NCBI GenBank assembly: GCA_002338715.1
Contig: DDIR01000026.1
Coordinates: forward strand, 1 to 43,970
Direction of reading: 5' to 3'
DNA: 43,970 nucleotides
DNA from: Phycisphaerales bacterium UBA1845
GTDB taxonomy: Bacteria > Planctomycetota > Phycisphaerae > UBA1845
A program made the translations under genes and the position numbers. The notes under the pieces are model-generated. The model was not told the DNA's origin. It worked only from the letters and a program-made list of their open reading frames with translations, and made no database searches. This document shows, in pieces, positions 25,762 through 34,252 of the stretch (position 1 is its first letter; the number at the start of each line of letters is the position of its first letter).

Positions 25762-28140
25762 ATGAAACGTATTGGAATGCTTCGGGCCGTATTCCTTACC
25801 TCGGCGATGATCTGGATCAGCGGCTGCATGGATCCACCCCCAACCGATCAGACGGGTGATGGTCCGGTGGCTGAAGGTGTTTCGGCGAAACTCGGCGAAG
25901 CGTTTCCGAGTGCAACGGCCGAACAGCTTGCGACCTTTGAGCGTGGTCGTGCGGTTGTCCAGAAGCGATTCGATCTCTCTGGCGGTTTGGGCCCGGAGTT
26001 TAACGTGACGTTTTGCGGCGCGTGTCATGAGCGCCCGGTGGTCGGAGGAAGCGCCTCGCTTTATCGCAACTTCTTTCTCGCCGGTCAGCGTACGTCGAAC
26101 GGTTCGTTTGTGATCGGAGACGTTGGCGGCGTCGTTCGTATGCAGAGTTATGAAGAAGGTGCGCACGCCCGTCCGGTGATCGCGCCTGAAAAGAACGTCT
26201 TTGCGCAGCGCAACGCCATTCCGTTTTTCGGCGCGGGCTTGATTGCGGAACTCGACGGCGACACGATTCTTGCGAACGCCGATCCCGATGACCTCGATGG
26301 TGACGGTATCAGCGGTCGCGCGAACTTTGAGAATTCACTCGTGGGACGATTCGGACGCAAGTCGCAGACGACTTCAATTGAAGGTTTCGTGCGCGGTCCG
26401 TTGTTTAACCACCTCGGTATTACGACGAATCCGCTTTCCGATGAAGCGCGTTCGCGGCTTCCAGTGGACAGCTCTGCGGCCACGCTCCTGAAACGTACCG
26501 GGCGAACGCGACAGGCGGCTGCCACCGATGAACCCAACAGCGATGATGACGGCGTGCCCGATCCGGAAATGACCGGTGATGAGTTGTTTGACCTGGTGAG
26601 TTTCGTGATGTTGCTCGCCGCGCCGGAGTTGGATGAACCGACCGAACAAAGCGAACGCGGTCGCATGCTGTTTCACGAAGTCGGTTGCTCCGATTGCCAC
26701 ATTCCCAGGCTCGTCGGGCCACGTGGTCCGCTTCATCTCTATTCCGATCTTCTGATCCATGACATGGGCGAGGAACTCGCCGACGGCATCGAACAGGGCG
26801 TCGCCCGCGGAAATGAATTCCGCACGCATCCGTTGTGGGGAATCGCATCGGTTGGCCCATATCTGCACGACGGTCGAGCCGACACGCTGACAAGCGCTAT
26901 CTTGATGCACGGTGGAGAAGGGCAAGCCGCTCGCGACGCGTTTGATGCTTTGAGTGAAACCGAACAAGCCGACGTGATCGAGTTCCTCATGTCGCTGGGC
27001 GGACGCGATCAGCATTCCACGGGCTTGTTGGAACCCGAAGCGCCGGTGCCGGCTGTCGGTGAATACGGCGGTCCGTTCCGCGATCTTGACGCTGATGAAA
27101 TGGCGCGGTTCATCAAAGGGCGCGAATTGTTTGACCGTGACTTTGGAAACGATGTTGGTATTGGTGGGTTGGTCGGTGCCGACAACGGTGGACGTTTCAA
27201 TGGCGACAGTTGTCGTGCGTGTCACTTTGATCCGGTACTTGGTGGTTCGGGTCCGCGTGGATTGAACGTAATGCGTCACGGATCGATTGATGAGGACGGC
27301 GTGTTTACCGCCCCATCCACGACGCCGAACACAATCCTGCATCGAGAGATCGTGATTGGATTCAATCCGCCAGAGCCGACCGAGGAAATCAATGTCTTCG
27401 AGATGCGGCAGACTCCGGCTGTCTTTGGTCTGGGACTGATTGACGCGATCGCCGATTCAACAATCATCGCGAACGAGGATCCGACCGACGCCAACAGCGA
27501 TGGCATCAGTGGACGAGCCCACATTCTGGAAGATGGACGTCTCGGGCGTCTCGGATGGAAAGCCCAGGTTCCCTCAGTGGCGGAGTTCGTGCGCGACGCG
27601 CTGACAGCTGAGTTGGGCTTGAGCATTGAGAGCCAGGAAGAGGACGGGTTGTTCTTCGGCGTAACCGCCGACACCGATCTCGTCACCGATCCGGAAGTCA
27701 ACCGGACAGACGCAGAGGACATGGCCTTCTTTATGAGCATGCTGGGAGGCCCGCCGCGTCAGGCGATTGACCCGTCACAGGAAGATCAAGTGGCGGCTGG
27801 CCGGACGTTATTTGATACGGTCGGCTGTTCGAAGTGTCACATTCCCGCGCTCGTCGGCGCGCTCGGTGATGTGCCTATGTATTCGGACCTGCTGCTCCAT
27901 GACATTCTTGCCGAGGGATCACCAGGCATTGTCGACGGTAGCGCAACCATGACCGAATTCCGCACCGCGCCGCTGTGGGGACTCAGTCAGACTGCGCCAT
28001 ACTTCCACACGGGAAAAGCCGACACGATCCAGGAAGCCATTGGAATGCACAACGGTGAAGCGACGGCGATCCGAGAAGCATTCATGGCCTTATCGGACGC
28101 CGATCGCGAGGCGTTGCTCCTGTTCCTGCAGACGTTGTAA
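25762..28140 (+). CDS. Tetra-heme lipoprotein: two fused DHOR units
   Basis: A 792-residue protein made of two di-heme oxidoreductase units in tandem. The lipobox is WISGC (residue 22). Unit 1 has CGACH (85-89) and CSDCH (309-313); unit 2 has CRACH (484-488) and CSKCH (689-693). Each unit repeats the family landmarks: DGISGRA, LGRLGWKAQ or GRFGRKSQ, DPE(M/V)N/T, CHIP.LVG, YSDLLLHD, EFRTAPLWGL and PY.H.G.ADT. The linker near residues 415-440 is short. All four motifs are CxxCH. It is divergent from the single-unit DHOR gene and probably shares its control region. A multi-heme relay at the outer or cytoplasmic membrane face is plausible; its electron donor and acceptor are unknown. Confidence 0.92.
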   Translation: MKRIGMLRAVFLTSAMIWISGCMDPPPTDQTGDGPVAEGVSAKLGEAFPSATAEQLATFERGRAVVQKRFDLSGGLGPEFNVTFCGACHERPVVGGSASLYRNFFLAGQRTSNGSFVIGDVGGVVRMQSYEEGAHARPVIAPEKNVFAQRNAIPFFGAGLIAELDGDTILANADPDDLDGDGISGRANFENSLVGRFGRKSQTTSIEGFVRGPLFNHLGITTNPLSDEARSRLPVDSSAATLLKRTGRTRQAAATDEPNSDDDGVPDPEMTGDELFDLVSFVMLLAAPELDEPTEQSERGRMLFHEVGCSDCHIPRLVGPRGPLHLYSDLLIHDMGEELADGIEQGVARGNEFRTHPLWGIASVGPYLHDGRADTLTSAILMHGGEGQAARDAFDALSETEQADVIEFLMSLGGRDQHSTGLLEPEAPVPAVGEYGGPFRDLDADEMARFIKGRELFDRDFGNDVGIGGLVGADNGGRFNGDSCRACHFDPVLGGSGPRGLNVMRHGSIDEDGVFTAPSTTPNTILHREIVIGFNPPEPTEEINVFEMRQTPAVFGLGLIDAIADSTIIANEDPTDANSDGISGRAHILEDGRLGRLGWKAQVPSVAEFVRDALTAELGLSIESQEEDGLFFGVTADTDLVTDPEVNRTDAEDMAFFMSMLGGPPRQAIDPSQEDQVAAGRTLFDTVGCSKCHIPALVGALGDVPMYSDLLLHDILAEGSPGIVDGSATMTEFRTAPLWGLSQTAPYFHTGKADTIQEAIGMHNGEATAIREAFMALSDADREALLLFLQTL

Positions 28141-28701
28141 ACGGACGCTCTACACGCCAGTTTGGTTTGATACGACAGTCGACCTCGGCTAAGTGGATCC
28201 GGTCTGCGCTGAACCGGCAGGTGTCGATGATCCCCGTGAAATGAAAGCACGCCCGCAGCGCGCCCGAGACCATGTGCGTTGGGGCTGGGTGGAATCGATC
28301 GTTGTGAATCGACAGTTTCATTCCGACATCACCCGTCCGAACGAGCCCAAACCCGCTTGATAACGGGCGCCTGCATCACATCCCCCACTCAGTTTTATCT
28401 AAGATCACGGTCTGCAAGAGACGATCCCCCACTTAGCCAATTCGGCCCGGAGGCGGTTGAAACCACCGTTGTCGTCGTACGGTTTCTTCTCGAATTCGTC
28501 CGCAAACAACGCTGTTGTCGCTGTGTTCTGTGTGCGGTTTGGACGCAATTGGGATTGAAAGCGCTTGATGGACTTGTCGCAGAGTCCATGGAAAAAGGCA
28601 CTCGAGATGATTGAAATCATTTCGGTCTTGATAAAGCAGGCCCAACTGCAACGCATCGTTTGAGTCGGACCAGCCAGTGGAGCCAAGGGAGATCGCATCG
28701 G
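28141..28701. other. Intergenic region upstream of the chemotaxis operon
   Basis: A 561-base gap. It contains short ATCCCCCAC-bearing stretches (near 28383 and 28424) that recall one REP arm but lack the partner arm, and no convincing open gene. I could not place a sigma-70, sigma-28 or sigma-54 promoter for cheA with confidence. A leader for the operon must lie here or just upstream. Confidence 0.3.
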
Positions 28702-31152
28702 ATGAGCGAAAACGTTACCGATTCAGCCAAGACATACCTGAGTGAACTCGGGAATCTGTCCAAAACAGTTGATCGCGATGACTTGCCTGGGCTGGCAAAG
28801 ATGCACGAGTTATTCGGTTCACTTGCCAACTCCGAAATCGCCGGGTTGTCTGCCGACGGGCAGAAGGTCGCTCGCGAAATGGTTGGCATGCTGGAGGCGT
28901 TGATTCTCGGTGAGATTGACGACGCAAACCGTGCGGTGCAGCAAGTCCAGGAAGCCGTCGGCAATCTGACCAGCGCATTTGGCGTTGCAATGTCAGGCAG
29001 CGATGCGGCGCAGGATGCGGACGCAAGCGTGGCCAATGAATCGGGTGCAATTGACTCGGATGAAATTGCCCAACAACTCGATAAGGTGTTCGAAGAGACT
29101 GAACCCGTCGCCGAATTTTCCAATGACGCCACGCCGTTGAGCGAATCGGAGTTCGCCGAAACCCAATCAGCGCCCGAGGAAACGGCGGACGTCATGGCGA
29201 CTGAATCACAGTTCGCCGAGATGACCGAGGCGTCTGACAATGCAGAACCTCAAGAACAGTACGTGTCCGAGCCGCTGATCATCAGCAAAGATGAAATCGA
29301 CATGGTCGCGGGTTTCGTCGAGGAAGCCGGTGAGCATCTTGACGCGATCGAAGCCGCCGTGCTGGAAGTCGAACGTTCCCCGAGCGATCCGGAAGCCATT
29401 GATTCGCTCTTCCGGCCATTCCACACGATCAAGGGAGCAGCCGGTTTTCTCAATCTTCGCGACATCGTGAGTCTGACCCACGAAGCGGAGACGCTGCTCG
29501 ATCAGGCCCGAAAGGGATCGCGCAAAGTTACCCACGGATTGATCGATCTGGTTTTTGAGGTTGTTGACATCCTGAAGGTTCAATTCGATGGTATCCGCGG
29601 TCATTTGACCAACCCCACGAGCGACCCGATTCCTCAACCGCCCATCGAATCGATGATCGCGAATCTTCGTGATGTTGTTGCCGGTCGCATTGAACCGGTT
29701 GGAAATGAACCGACGGCTGGCGATGCAATTAAGAAGATCGGCGAAAACCTCGTCGAGCAGGGCTCGGTTCCTCAAGAAGCGGTCGACTTCGCTGTCGACT
29801 GTCAATCGCGCAGCACAAAGCCAACCAAAGTCGGTGAAAAGCTGATCGAAATGGGGGTGGCCAGCCACAAGCAAGTGAGCCAGGGCCTTCGACCGCAGGC
29901 GATGGGGAATGCCGCACAAGCCAAACCCAGTGCGGCTGGCGGTGATCAATCGGTACGCATTGATACCGCGAAACTCGATGCGCTGGTCGATATGGTTGGC
30001 GAATTGGTGATTGCACAGACGCAGGTGAGCGCGAGCCCGCACGTGGCCAGCGATCCGAAATTGGCCAAGGACGTCACCCGTTCGACCAAGATCGTTCGCG
30101 ACGTTCAGGACGCGGCGATGGCGATGCGGATGATTCCCATCGGTCCGACGTTTCAGAAGATGGCCCGCCTGGTTCGCGACGTTGCCCGCAAGGTTGGCAA
30201 GAATGTCGAGCTGACCATTTCGGGTGAAGATACCGAACTCGACAAGAACGTGATTCAGCAGATCGGTGACCCGTTGGTGCACATGGTGCGTAATGCGGTC
30301 GATCATGGGATCGAATCGGCGGAGGCGCGCCTTGCGGCTGGCAAGACCGCATCGGGCAACGTCTCGCTTTCAGCATTTCATAGCGGCGGCAACATCGTCA
30401 TCGAGATCACCGACGACGGTAAAGGCCTTAATCCGGAAGCCCTTATTCGAAAGGGTATCGAGAAGGGCATCATCAACGAAGGCGATCAACTGACCGAAGA
30501 GCAGGCCTTCGATCTGATCTTCGCACCGGGTTTTTCGACGGCAGAACAGGTCACGGGCGTCTCCGGCCGCGGTGTCGGAATGGATGTTGTCCGACGAAAC
30601 ATTGAGAACCTCAAAGGCAAGTGCGAGATCACATCGACGGCAGGTAAAGGCAGCACATTCTCCATTCGGCTTCCGCTCACACTGGCGATCATCGATGGCA
30701 TGGTGCTTCGCGTCGGAACGGAGCGATTCATCATCCAGACGGTGACGGTTGAAAATGCGCTTCGCCCCACCGCCGATCAAATCACGAGCGTCCAGCGCAA
30801 GGGATTGGTTCTAAATGCACGGGGACGATTGATTCCGCTGGTTCCGTTGGGACCGCTTTTTGATTTTGGTCAGGAAATCGATCCGTGTGAAGCCATCGTG
30901 GTCATCGCCCAGTACGAAGGTGGTGAGATTGGCATCGTTGTCGACGAGTTGATCGGTCAGCAGCAGGTTGTCATTAAACCGCTCGGTGAGCGATTCCAGA
31001 AACTGCGAGGTATCTCCGGCGCCGCCATCCTGGGAGACGGGAAAGTCGGATTGATTCTCGATGTCTCCGGAATTGTCGCGGCACATCAGTCCATGAAACC
31101 ATGCAGCGAAACCGCAAAGTCAGGTCAGCCGGTTGTCGCCGGAAGTGAATAG
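28702..31152 (+). CDS. cheA: Chemotaxis histidine kinase CheA with MshEN-like insert
   Basis: An 816-residue kinase. Residues 1-100 are a helical extension and ~100-190 an acidic linker. P1/HPt follows with the phosphorylated His241 in FRPFHTIKGAAGFL. Instead of a recognisable P2, residues ~342-399 hold two copies of a 24-residue motif, KIGENLVEQGSV...AVDFAVDCQ and KVGEKLIEMGVA...QVSQGLRPQ, like the c-di-GMP-binding MshEN domain. P3 spans ~415-478, the ATPase ~485-660 (HMVRNAVDHGIE, DDGKG, GRGVGMDVV) and the CheW-like P5 660-795. ATG at 28702 follows GGGAGAT. It phosphorylates CheY and CheB in the downstream genes. c-di-GMP binding is untested inference. Confidence 0.95.
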   Translation: MSENVTDSAKTYLSELGNLSKTVDRDDLPGLAKMHELFGSLANSEIAGLSADGQKVAREMVGMLEALILGEIDDANRAVQQVQEAVGNLTSAFGVAMSGSDAAQDADASVANESGAIDSDEIAQQLDKVFEETEPVAEFSNDATPLSESEFAETQSAPEETADVMATESQFAEMTEASDNAEPQEQYVSEPLIISKDEIDMVAGFVEEAGEHLDAIEAAVLEVERSPSDPEAIDSLFRPFHTIKGAAGFLNLRDIVSLTHEAETLLDQARKGSRKVTHGLIDLVFEVVDILKVQFDGIRGHLTNPTSDPIPQPPIESMIANLRDVVAGRIEPVGNEPTAGDAIKKIGENLVEQGSVPQEAVDFAVDCQSRSTKPTKVGEKLIEMGVASHKQVSQGLRPQAMGNAAQAKPSAAGGDQSVRIDTAKLDALVDMVGELVIAQTQVSASPHVASDPKLAKDVTRSTKIVRDVQDAAMAMRMIPIGPTFQKMARLVRDVARKVGKNVELTISGEDTELDKNVIQQIGDPLVHMVRNAVDHGIESAEARLAAGKTASGNVSLSAFHSGGNIVIEITDDGKGLNPEALIRKGIEKGIINEGDQLTEEQAFDLIFAPGFSTAEQVTGVSGRGVGMDVVRRNIENLKGKCEITSTAGKGSTFSIRLPLTLAIIDGMVLRVGTERFIIQTVTVENALRPTADQITSVQRKGLVLNARGRLIPLVPLGPLFDFGQEIDPCEAIVVIAQYEGGEIGIVVDELIGQQQVVIKPLGERFQKLRGISGAAILGDGKVGLILDVSGIVAAHQSMKPCSETAKSGQPVVAGSE

Positions 31153-31237
31153 AAATCGCCCCAGGCACCATCGGATGGCCAAGCCGCAACTTCAACGGCA
31201 AGCGATGCAACGAAGTTCGTCGTAAGGGAGAGTCAAG

Positions 31238-31780
31238 ATGCAGGACGCAATCGACAATATCAATCAGCAACTCCTTCAACGCGAGACTGCTGAGCGCTCG
31301 ACCGCACATAGCGGCGCCAAGTACCTCACGTTTCTCCTTGCCGATGAAGATTACGGACTCGACATTCTCAAGGTTCGCGAGATCATCGGCGTGCTGGACA
31401 TCACAAAAGTCCCTCAGACCTCGGACTTTGTCGGCGGGCTGATCAATCTTCGCGGCCGAGTCATTCCGGTCATCGATCTGCGCACACGGTTCGAGATGCC
31501 GGCAGTCCCGTTCAATGATGAAACCTGCATCATCGTGGTCGATGTCGGCGAGTTGATTGGCATCATCGTGGACACCGTTCATGAAGTGCACGAGATTCCG
31601 AATTCTGAAATCGAACCGCCTCCGGTGCTCGGAGGGATGGTGGACATGTCGTACATTCTCGGCATGGGCAAGGTCGATGGGAAGGTCAAGATTCTGCTCG
31701 ACATTGACAAGGTGCTGAACTCTAAGGATCTGGTGAACTGCACGGTCAACGAATCAAAGCTGGTTGCAGAACCCGTTTAG
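31238..31780 (+). CDS. cheW: Chemotaxis coupling protein CheW
   Basis: A 180-residue CheW. A helical ~25-residue N-terminus precedes the SH3-like fold: KYLTFLLADEDYGLDILKVR, then VLDITKVPQTSDFVGGLINL, RGRVIPVIDLRTRFEMP, and the C-terminal GMGKVDGKVKILLDIDKVL. RGRVIPVIDLR is the signature strand that contacts receptor tips and the P5 domain of CheA. It follows cheA by 85 bases. AAGGGAGAG precedes the ATG. Confidence 0.96.
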   Translation: MQDAIDNINQQLLQRETAERSTAHSGAKYLTFLLADEDYGLDILKVREIIGVLDITKVPQTSDFVGGLINLRGRVIPVIDLRTRFEMPAVPFNDETCIIVVDVGELIGIIVDTVHEVHEIPNSEIEPPPVLGGMVDMSYILGMGKVDGKVKILLDIDKVLNSKDLVNCTVNESKLVAEPV

Positions 31781-31828
31781 TCAACGGTTGTTGTGTGTTG
31801 TGAAAAAGAGGCTGCCGCGTTTGAACAT

Positions 31829-31889
31829 GTTGGCCCGGTGAACAAGTTGGCCCGGTGAACAAGTTGGTTTGGTGAACAAGTTGGTTTGG
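31829..31889. repeat. 17-bp tandem repeat between cheW and cheD
   Basis: Two exact copies of GTTGGCCCGGTGAACAA (31829-31845 and 31846-31862), then GTTGGTTTGGTGAACAA (31863-31879) and a partial fourth GTTGGTTTGG. It lies in the only sizeable gap (220 bases) of the che operon and is a length-variable candidate. Confidence 0.9.
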
Positions 31890-32000
31890 GCGCCTGCAGC
31901 AGGAATCATCATCGAAGCCATCGATGCAGGGCATGATGAATTGTTTCGATGACGCGTGAGCGTGAACGATTGACGCCAATCCCAAGAGTCGAGAGCTGGA

Positions 32001-32477
32001 ATGGACCAAGTTGTTGACATTGCGGATCTGAAAGTGGCGAAGGATCCCAATGCCACACTGGTGACCTACTCGCTGGGTAGCTGCATCGGCGTTGCGATCT
32101 GGGACCCCAAGACCCTCATCGGTGGCATGCTTCATTACATGCTTCCCGAGTCAACGGTCTCACCGGAAAAAGCGAAGGTGAAACCCGCGATGTTTGCAGA
32201 TACGGGGATTCCGAGGTTGTTTCGATCGGTCTATCAATTGGGCGCCCAAAAAGGAAATCTGATTGTCAAAGTTGCAGGCGGTGCGCAACTGCTCGACGAC
32301 AATGGAACATTCAATATTGGGAAACGAAACTACGTCATGCTCCGCAAGCTGTTTTGGAAAAACAAGGTCATGATCGATGCCGAGCAAGTTGGCGGCTCGA
32401 TAAGCCGAACGATTCGCCTCAACGTCGGCACCGGAAGGTTCACGATTCATTCACGCGGCACGGAGACCGAGCTATGA
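32001..32477 (+). CDS. cheD: Chemoreceptor glutamine deamidase CheD
   Basis: A 158-residue CheD. The catalytic cysteine is Cys28 in SLGSCIGVAIWDP and the histidine His45 in GGMLHYMLPES. FADTGIPRLFRSVYQLGA and VKVAGGAQLLD follow as in the family. CheD deamidates receptor glutamines and in many bacteria pairs with a CheC/CheX-type phosphatase; a CheX-like gene lies downstream. The last bases overlap the HDOD gene (ATGA), so the two are coupled. Confidence 0.95.
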   Translation: MDQVVDIADLKVAKDPNATLVTYSLGSCIGVAIWDPKTLIGGMLHYMLPESTVSPEKAKVKPAMFADTGIPRLFRSVYQLGAQKGNLIVKVAGGAQLLDDNGTFNIGKRNYVMLRKLFWKNKVMIDAEQVGGSISRTIRLNVGTGRFTIHSRGTETEL

Positions 32478-33346
32478 ATAGCGCCAAAGACATCATCGAA
32501 TGCGTTGGCTCGATTCAGCCGCTACCGGACACGGCGCTGAAGCTCATGAAAATCATGAGCGACCCCAAGAGCACGCTCGATGAAATCGTCGGGACAATCA
32601 AGTACGACCAAGCCGTCACGAGCGAGGTGCTCAAACTCTGCAACTCGGCTTACTTCGGGTTGTCGCGAAAAGTGACCTCACTGGAAGATGCGCTGGTGTG
32701 CCTGGGGACCGCGAAGGTGCTTCAGATGGTCATGTCCGTGCACACCAACAACATGTTGGCGCAAGAGCAACAAGGGTATGGACTTGATCCAGGAATCCTC
32801 TGGAAGCACTCGGTGGCTGTCGCGCTCGCTTCGTCGCAGTTCGCGCAAAAGTTGAAGCTGCCCGACAGCAATCTGGCATTCACCGCCGGTCTGTTGCACG
32901 ACATCGGCAAGGTGATTTTGAACGAACACGTTGCCGAGGAGTTTGTCGAAATTGTCCGGCTGGTCACCGATGAGCACCTGGCTTTTGTCGAGGCCGAGCG
33001 ACGGGTACTGGGTTTTTCGCACGAAGAAGTCGGGGCCATGATGGCCGAAAAATGGAAGCTGCCCGATCCGATCGTCCGGTGTATTCGGTATCACCACGCA
33101 CCTTCCGATCTGGAACCGCATGACCCCCTGGTGGACGCGATTTACCTGGCGAACTGCGTTTGTCTTCTGTTTGGAATCGGGCTTGGGGAGGATGGTTTGT
33201 GTTCTCGCGCTGATGCCACCGTGCTCGAACGCTACAAATTGCGTCATGCAGATCTTGAAATCATAGGAGCGCAGGTCGTCGTGGAGTTGCAACGCGTTCA
33301 AGCCATGTTCGGTGAATCTTCGTCGGCTGAGCAGGCAGAGAGTTAG
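32474..33346 (+). CDS. HDOD-domain protein in the chemotaxis operon
   Basis: A 290-residue protein. The HDOD domain covers about residues 8-210: GSIQPLPDTALKLMKIMSD, then LKLCNSAYFGLSRKVTSLED, AGLLHDIGKVILNEH and a final YHHAPSD. The HD pair is kept (HDIGK), which many HDOD proteins lack. HDOD proteins are signalling outputs linked to cell cycle, c-di-GMP or motility, usually without demonstrated catalysis. The ATG overlaps the TGA of cheD by four bases and cheY starts ten bases after its stop, so it is an integral member of the operon. A c-di-GMP link with the MshEN-like CheA is a guess. Confidence 0.93.
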   Translation: MNSAKDIIECVGSIQPLPDTALKLMKIMSDPKSTLDEIVGTIKYDQAVTSEVLKLCNSAYFGLSRKVTSLEDALVCLGTAKVLQMVMSVHTNNMLAQEQQGYGLDPGILWKHSVAVALASSQFAQKLKLPDSNLAFTAGLLHDIGKVILNEHVAEEFVEIVRLVTDEHLAFVEAERRVLGFSHEEVGAMMAEKWKLPDPIVRCIRYHHAPSDLEPHDPLVDAIYLANCVCLLFGIGLGEDGLCSRADATVLERYKLRHADLEIIGAQVVVELQRVQAMFGESSSAEQAES

Positions 33347-33356
33347 GATTCATATC

Positions 33357-33782
33357 ATGAATAACAACGTTCTTATTGTAGATGACTCAGCGACCATCAG
33401 AAACATGGTCAAGCGGACGATTCGGATGATTGGCCTGGAGGTTGGTGAATTCTATGAGGCCGCCGACGGTATCGCTGCGCTCGCCCAACTTGCCGAGCAC
33501 GAGATCGCTGTCATGCTCGTTGACATCAACATGCCGCGAATGGGCGGCGTCGAGCTGTTGAGTCGGATGAAGGAAAACGACCGGCTCAAGGACATCCCGA
33601 TTGTCATCGCCTCGACCGAAGGTAGTCGTACGCGCATCGACCAATTGATGAAACTCGGCGCGGCTGGTTATGTTCGTAAACCGTTCCAACCGGAACAACT
33701 CCGCGAAGTCTTATTACCCATGTTAAAGGTGACAGAAAATGCAATCGCAAACGACGGCGACTTTGACGACGGTTCTTTCTGA
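33357..33782 (+). CDS. cheY: Response regulator CheY
   Basis: A 141-residue single receiver domain: VLIVDDSATIRN, the phospho-acceptor Asp56 in MLVDINMPRMGG, Thr87 in IASTEG and Lys108 in GYVRKPF. All four functional sites are intact. The C-terminal ~20 residues extend beyond the usual fold (ENAIANDGDFDDG). It is phosphorylated by CheA and would control the motor or another output. It overlaps the CheX-like gene by 44 bases, implying coupling. No flagellar gene is in the window, so the output is unknown. Confidence 0.95.
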   Translation: MNNNVLIVDDSATIRNMVKRTIRMIGLEVGEFYEAADGIAALAQLAEHEIAVMLVDINMPRMGGVELLSRMKENDRLKDIPIVIASTEGSRTRIDQLMKLGAAGYVRKPFQPEQLREVLLPMLKVTENAIANDGDFDDGSF

Positions 33783-34197
33783 CGTTCTTGCAGATCTCGC
33801 ATTCATGTTTTGCGATGGCGGCGAGTACAGCGAACAACCCGGCGAATCGTGGCTCGAAACGTCAATCGGCTACAAGGGTGGCGTATCCGGTGAATTGCGC
33901 CTGATCTGCACGCGATCGTTTGCAGAACAGTTGGCCGAGAACCTGCTCGGAATCGAGTCGGGCGAGGAAATCTCAAAGCAGGAATCAACCGACGCGGTTC
34001 GTGAATTCATGAACGTCGTGTGCGGTCAGTTCGTGACGACAGCCCACGGCACCGAAGATGTCTTCAACCTGACCATTCCAACCGTGACCGAGCTTGAAGT
34101 GGTTCCGTTCGTCGAGGGCGGTGAGGACGAGACAGCGCAGTTGTCGGTTGATGGGCAGTGGTTGCAGTTGCGACACATCGAAGCGACCCCCGCGTAA
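33739..34197 (+). CDS. CheX-like phosphatase of CheY-P
   Basis: A 152-residue protein of the CheC/CheX/FliY family. The single active-site signature ExxN occurs at Glu89-Asn92 in AVREFMNVVCGQF. The preceding GYKGGVSGELRLICTRSFAE and LAENLLGIE match the beta-alpha pattern of CheX. Having a single ExxN motif points to CheX over CheC. It would dephosphorylate CheY-P, removing the signal, which fits its 44-base overlap with cheY. The degree of similarity is modest, so the name is given as a domain call. Confidence 0.8.
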   Translation: MQSQTTATLTTVLSDVLADLAFMFCDGGEYSEQPGESWLETSIGYKGGVSGELRLICTRSFAEQLAENLLGIESGEEISKQESTDAVREFMNVVCGQFVTTAHGTEDVFNLTIPTVTELEVVPFVEGGEDETAQLSVDGQWLQLRHIEATPA

Positions 34198-34252
34198 CGG
34201 GCAACGTGAATTTCCGCTTAAATAGCACTGAATACCTGGTGAGCCAAACGTG

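Noticed and set aside
28381..28440. Additional REP elements upstream of cheA
   Set aside because: Only the ATCCCCCAC arm is recognisable; the pairing arm and hairpin are missing.
29206..30306. 366-codon frame antisense to cheA
   Set aside because: Antisense shadow of a strongly supported kinase gene.
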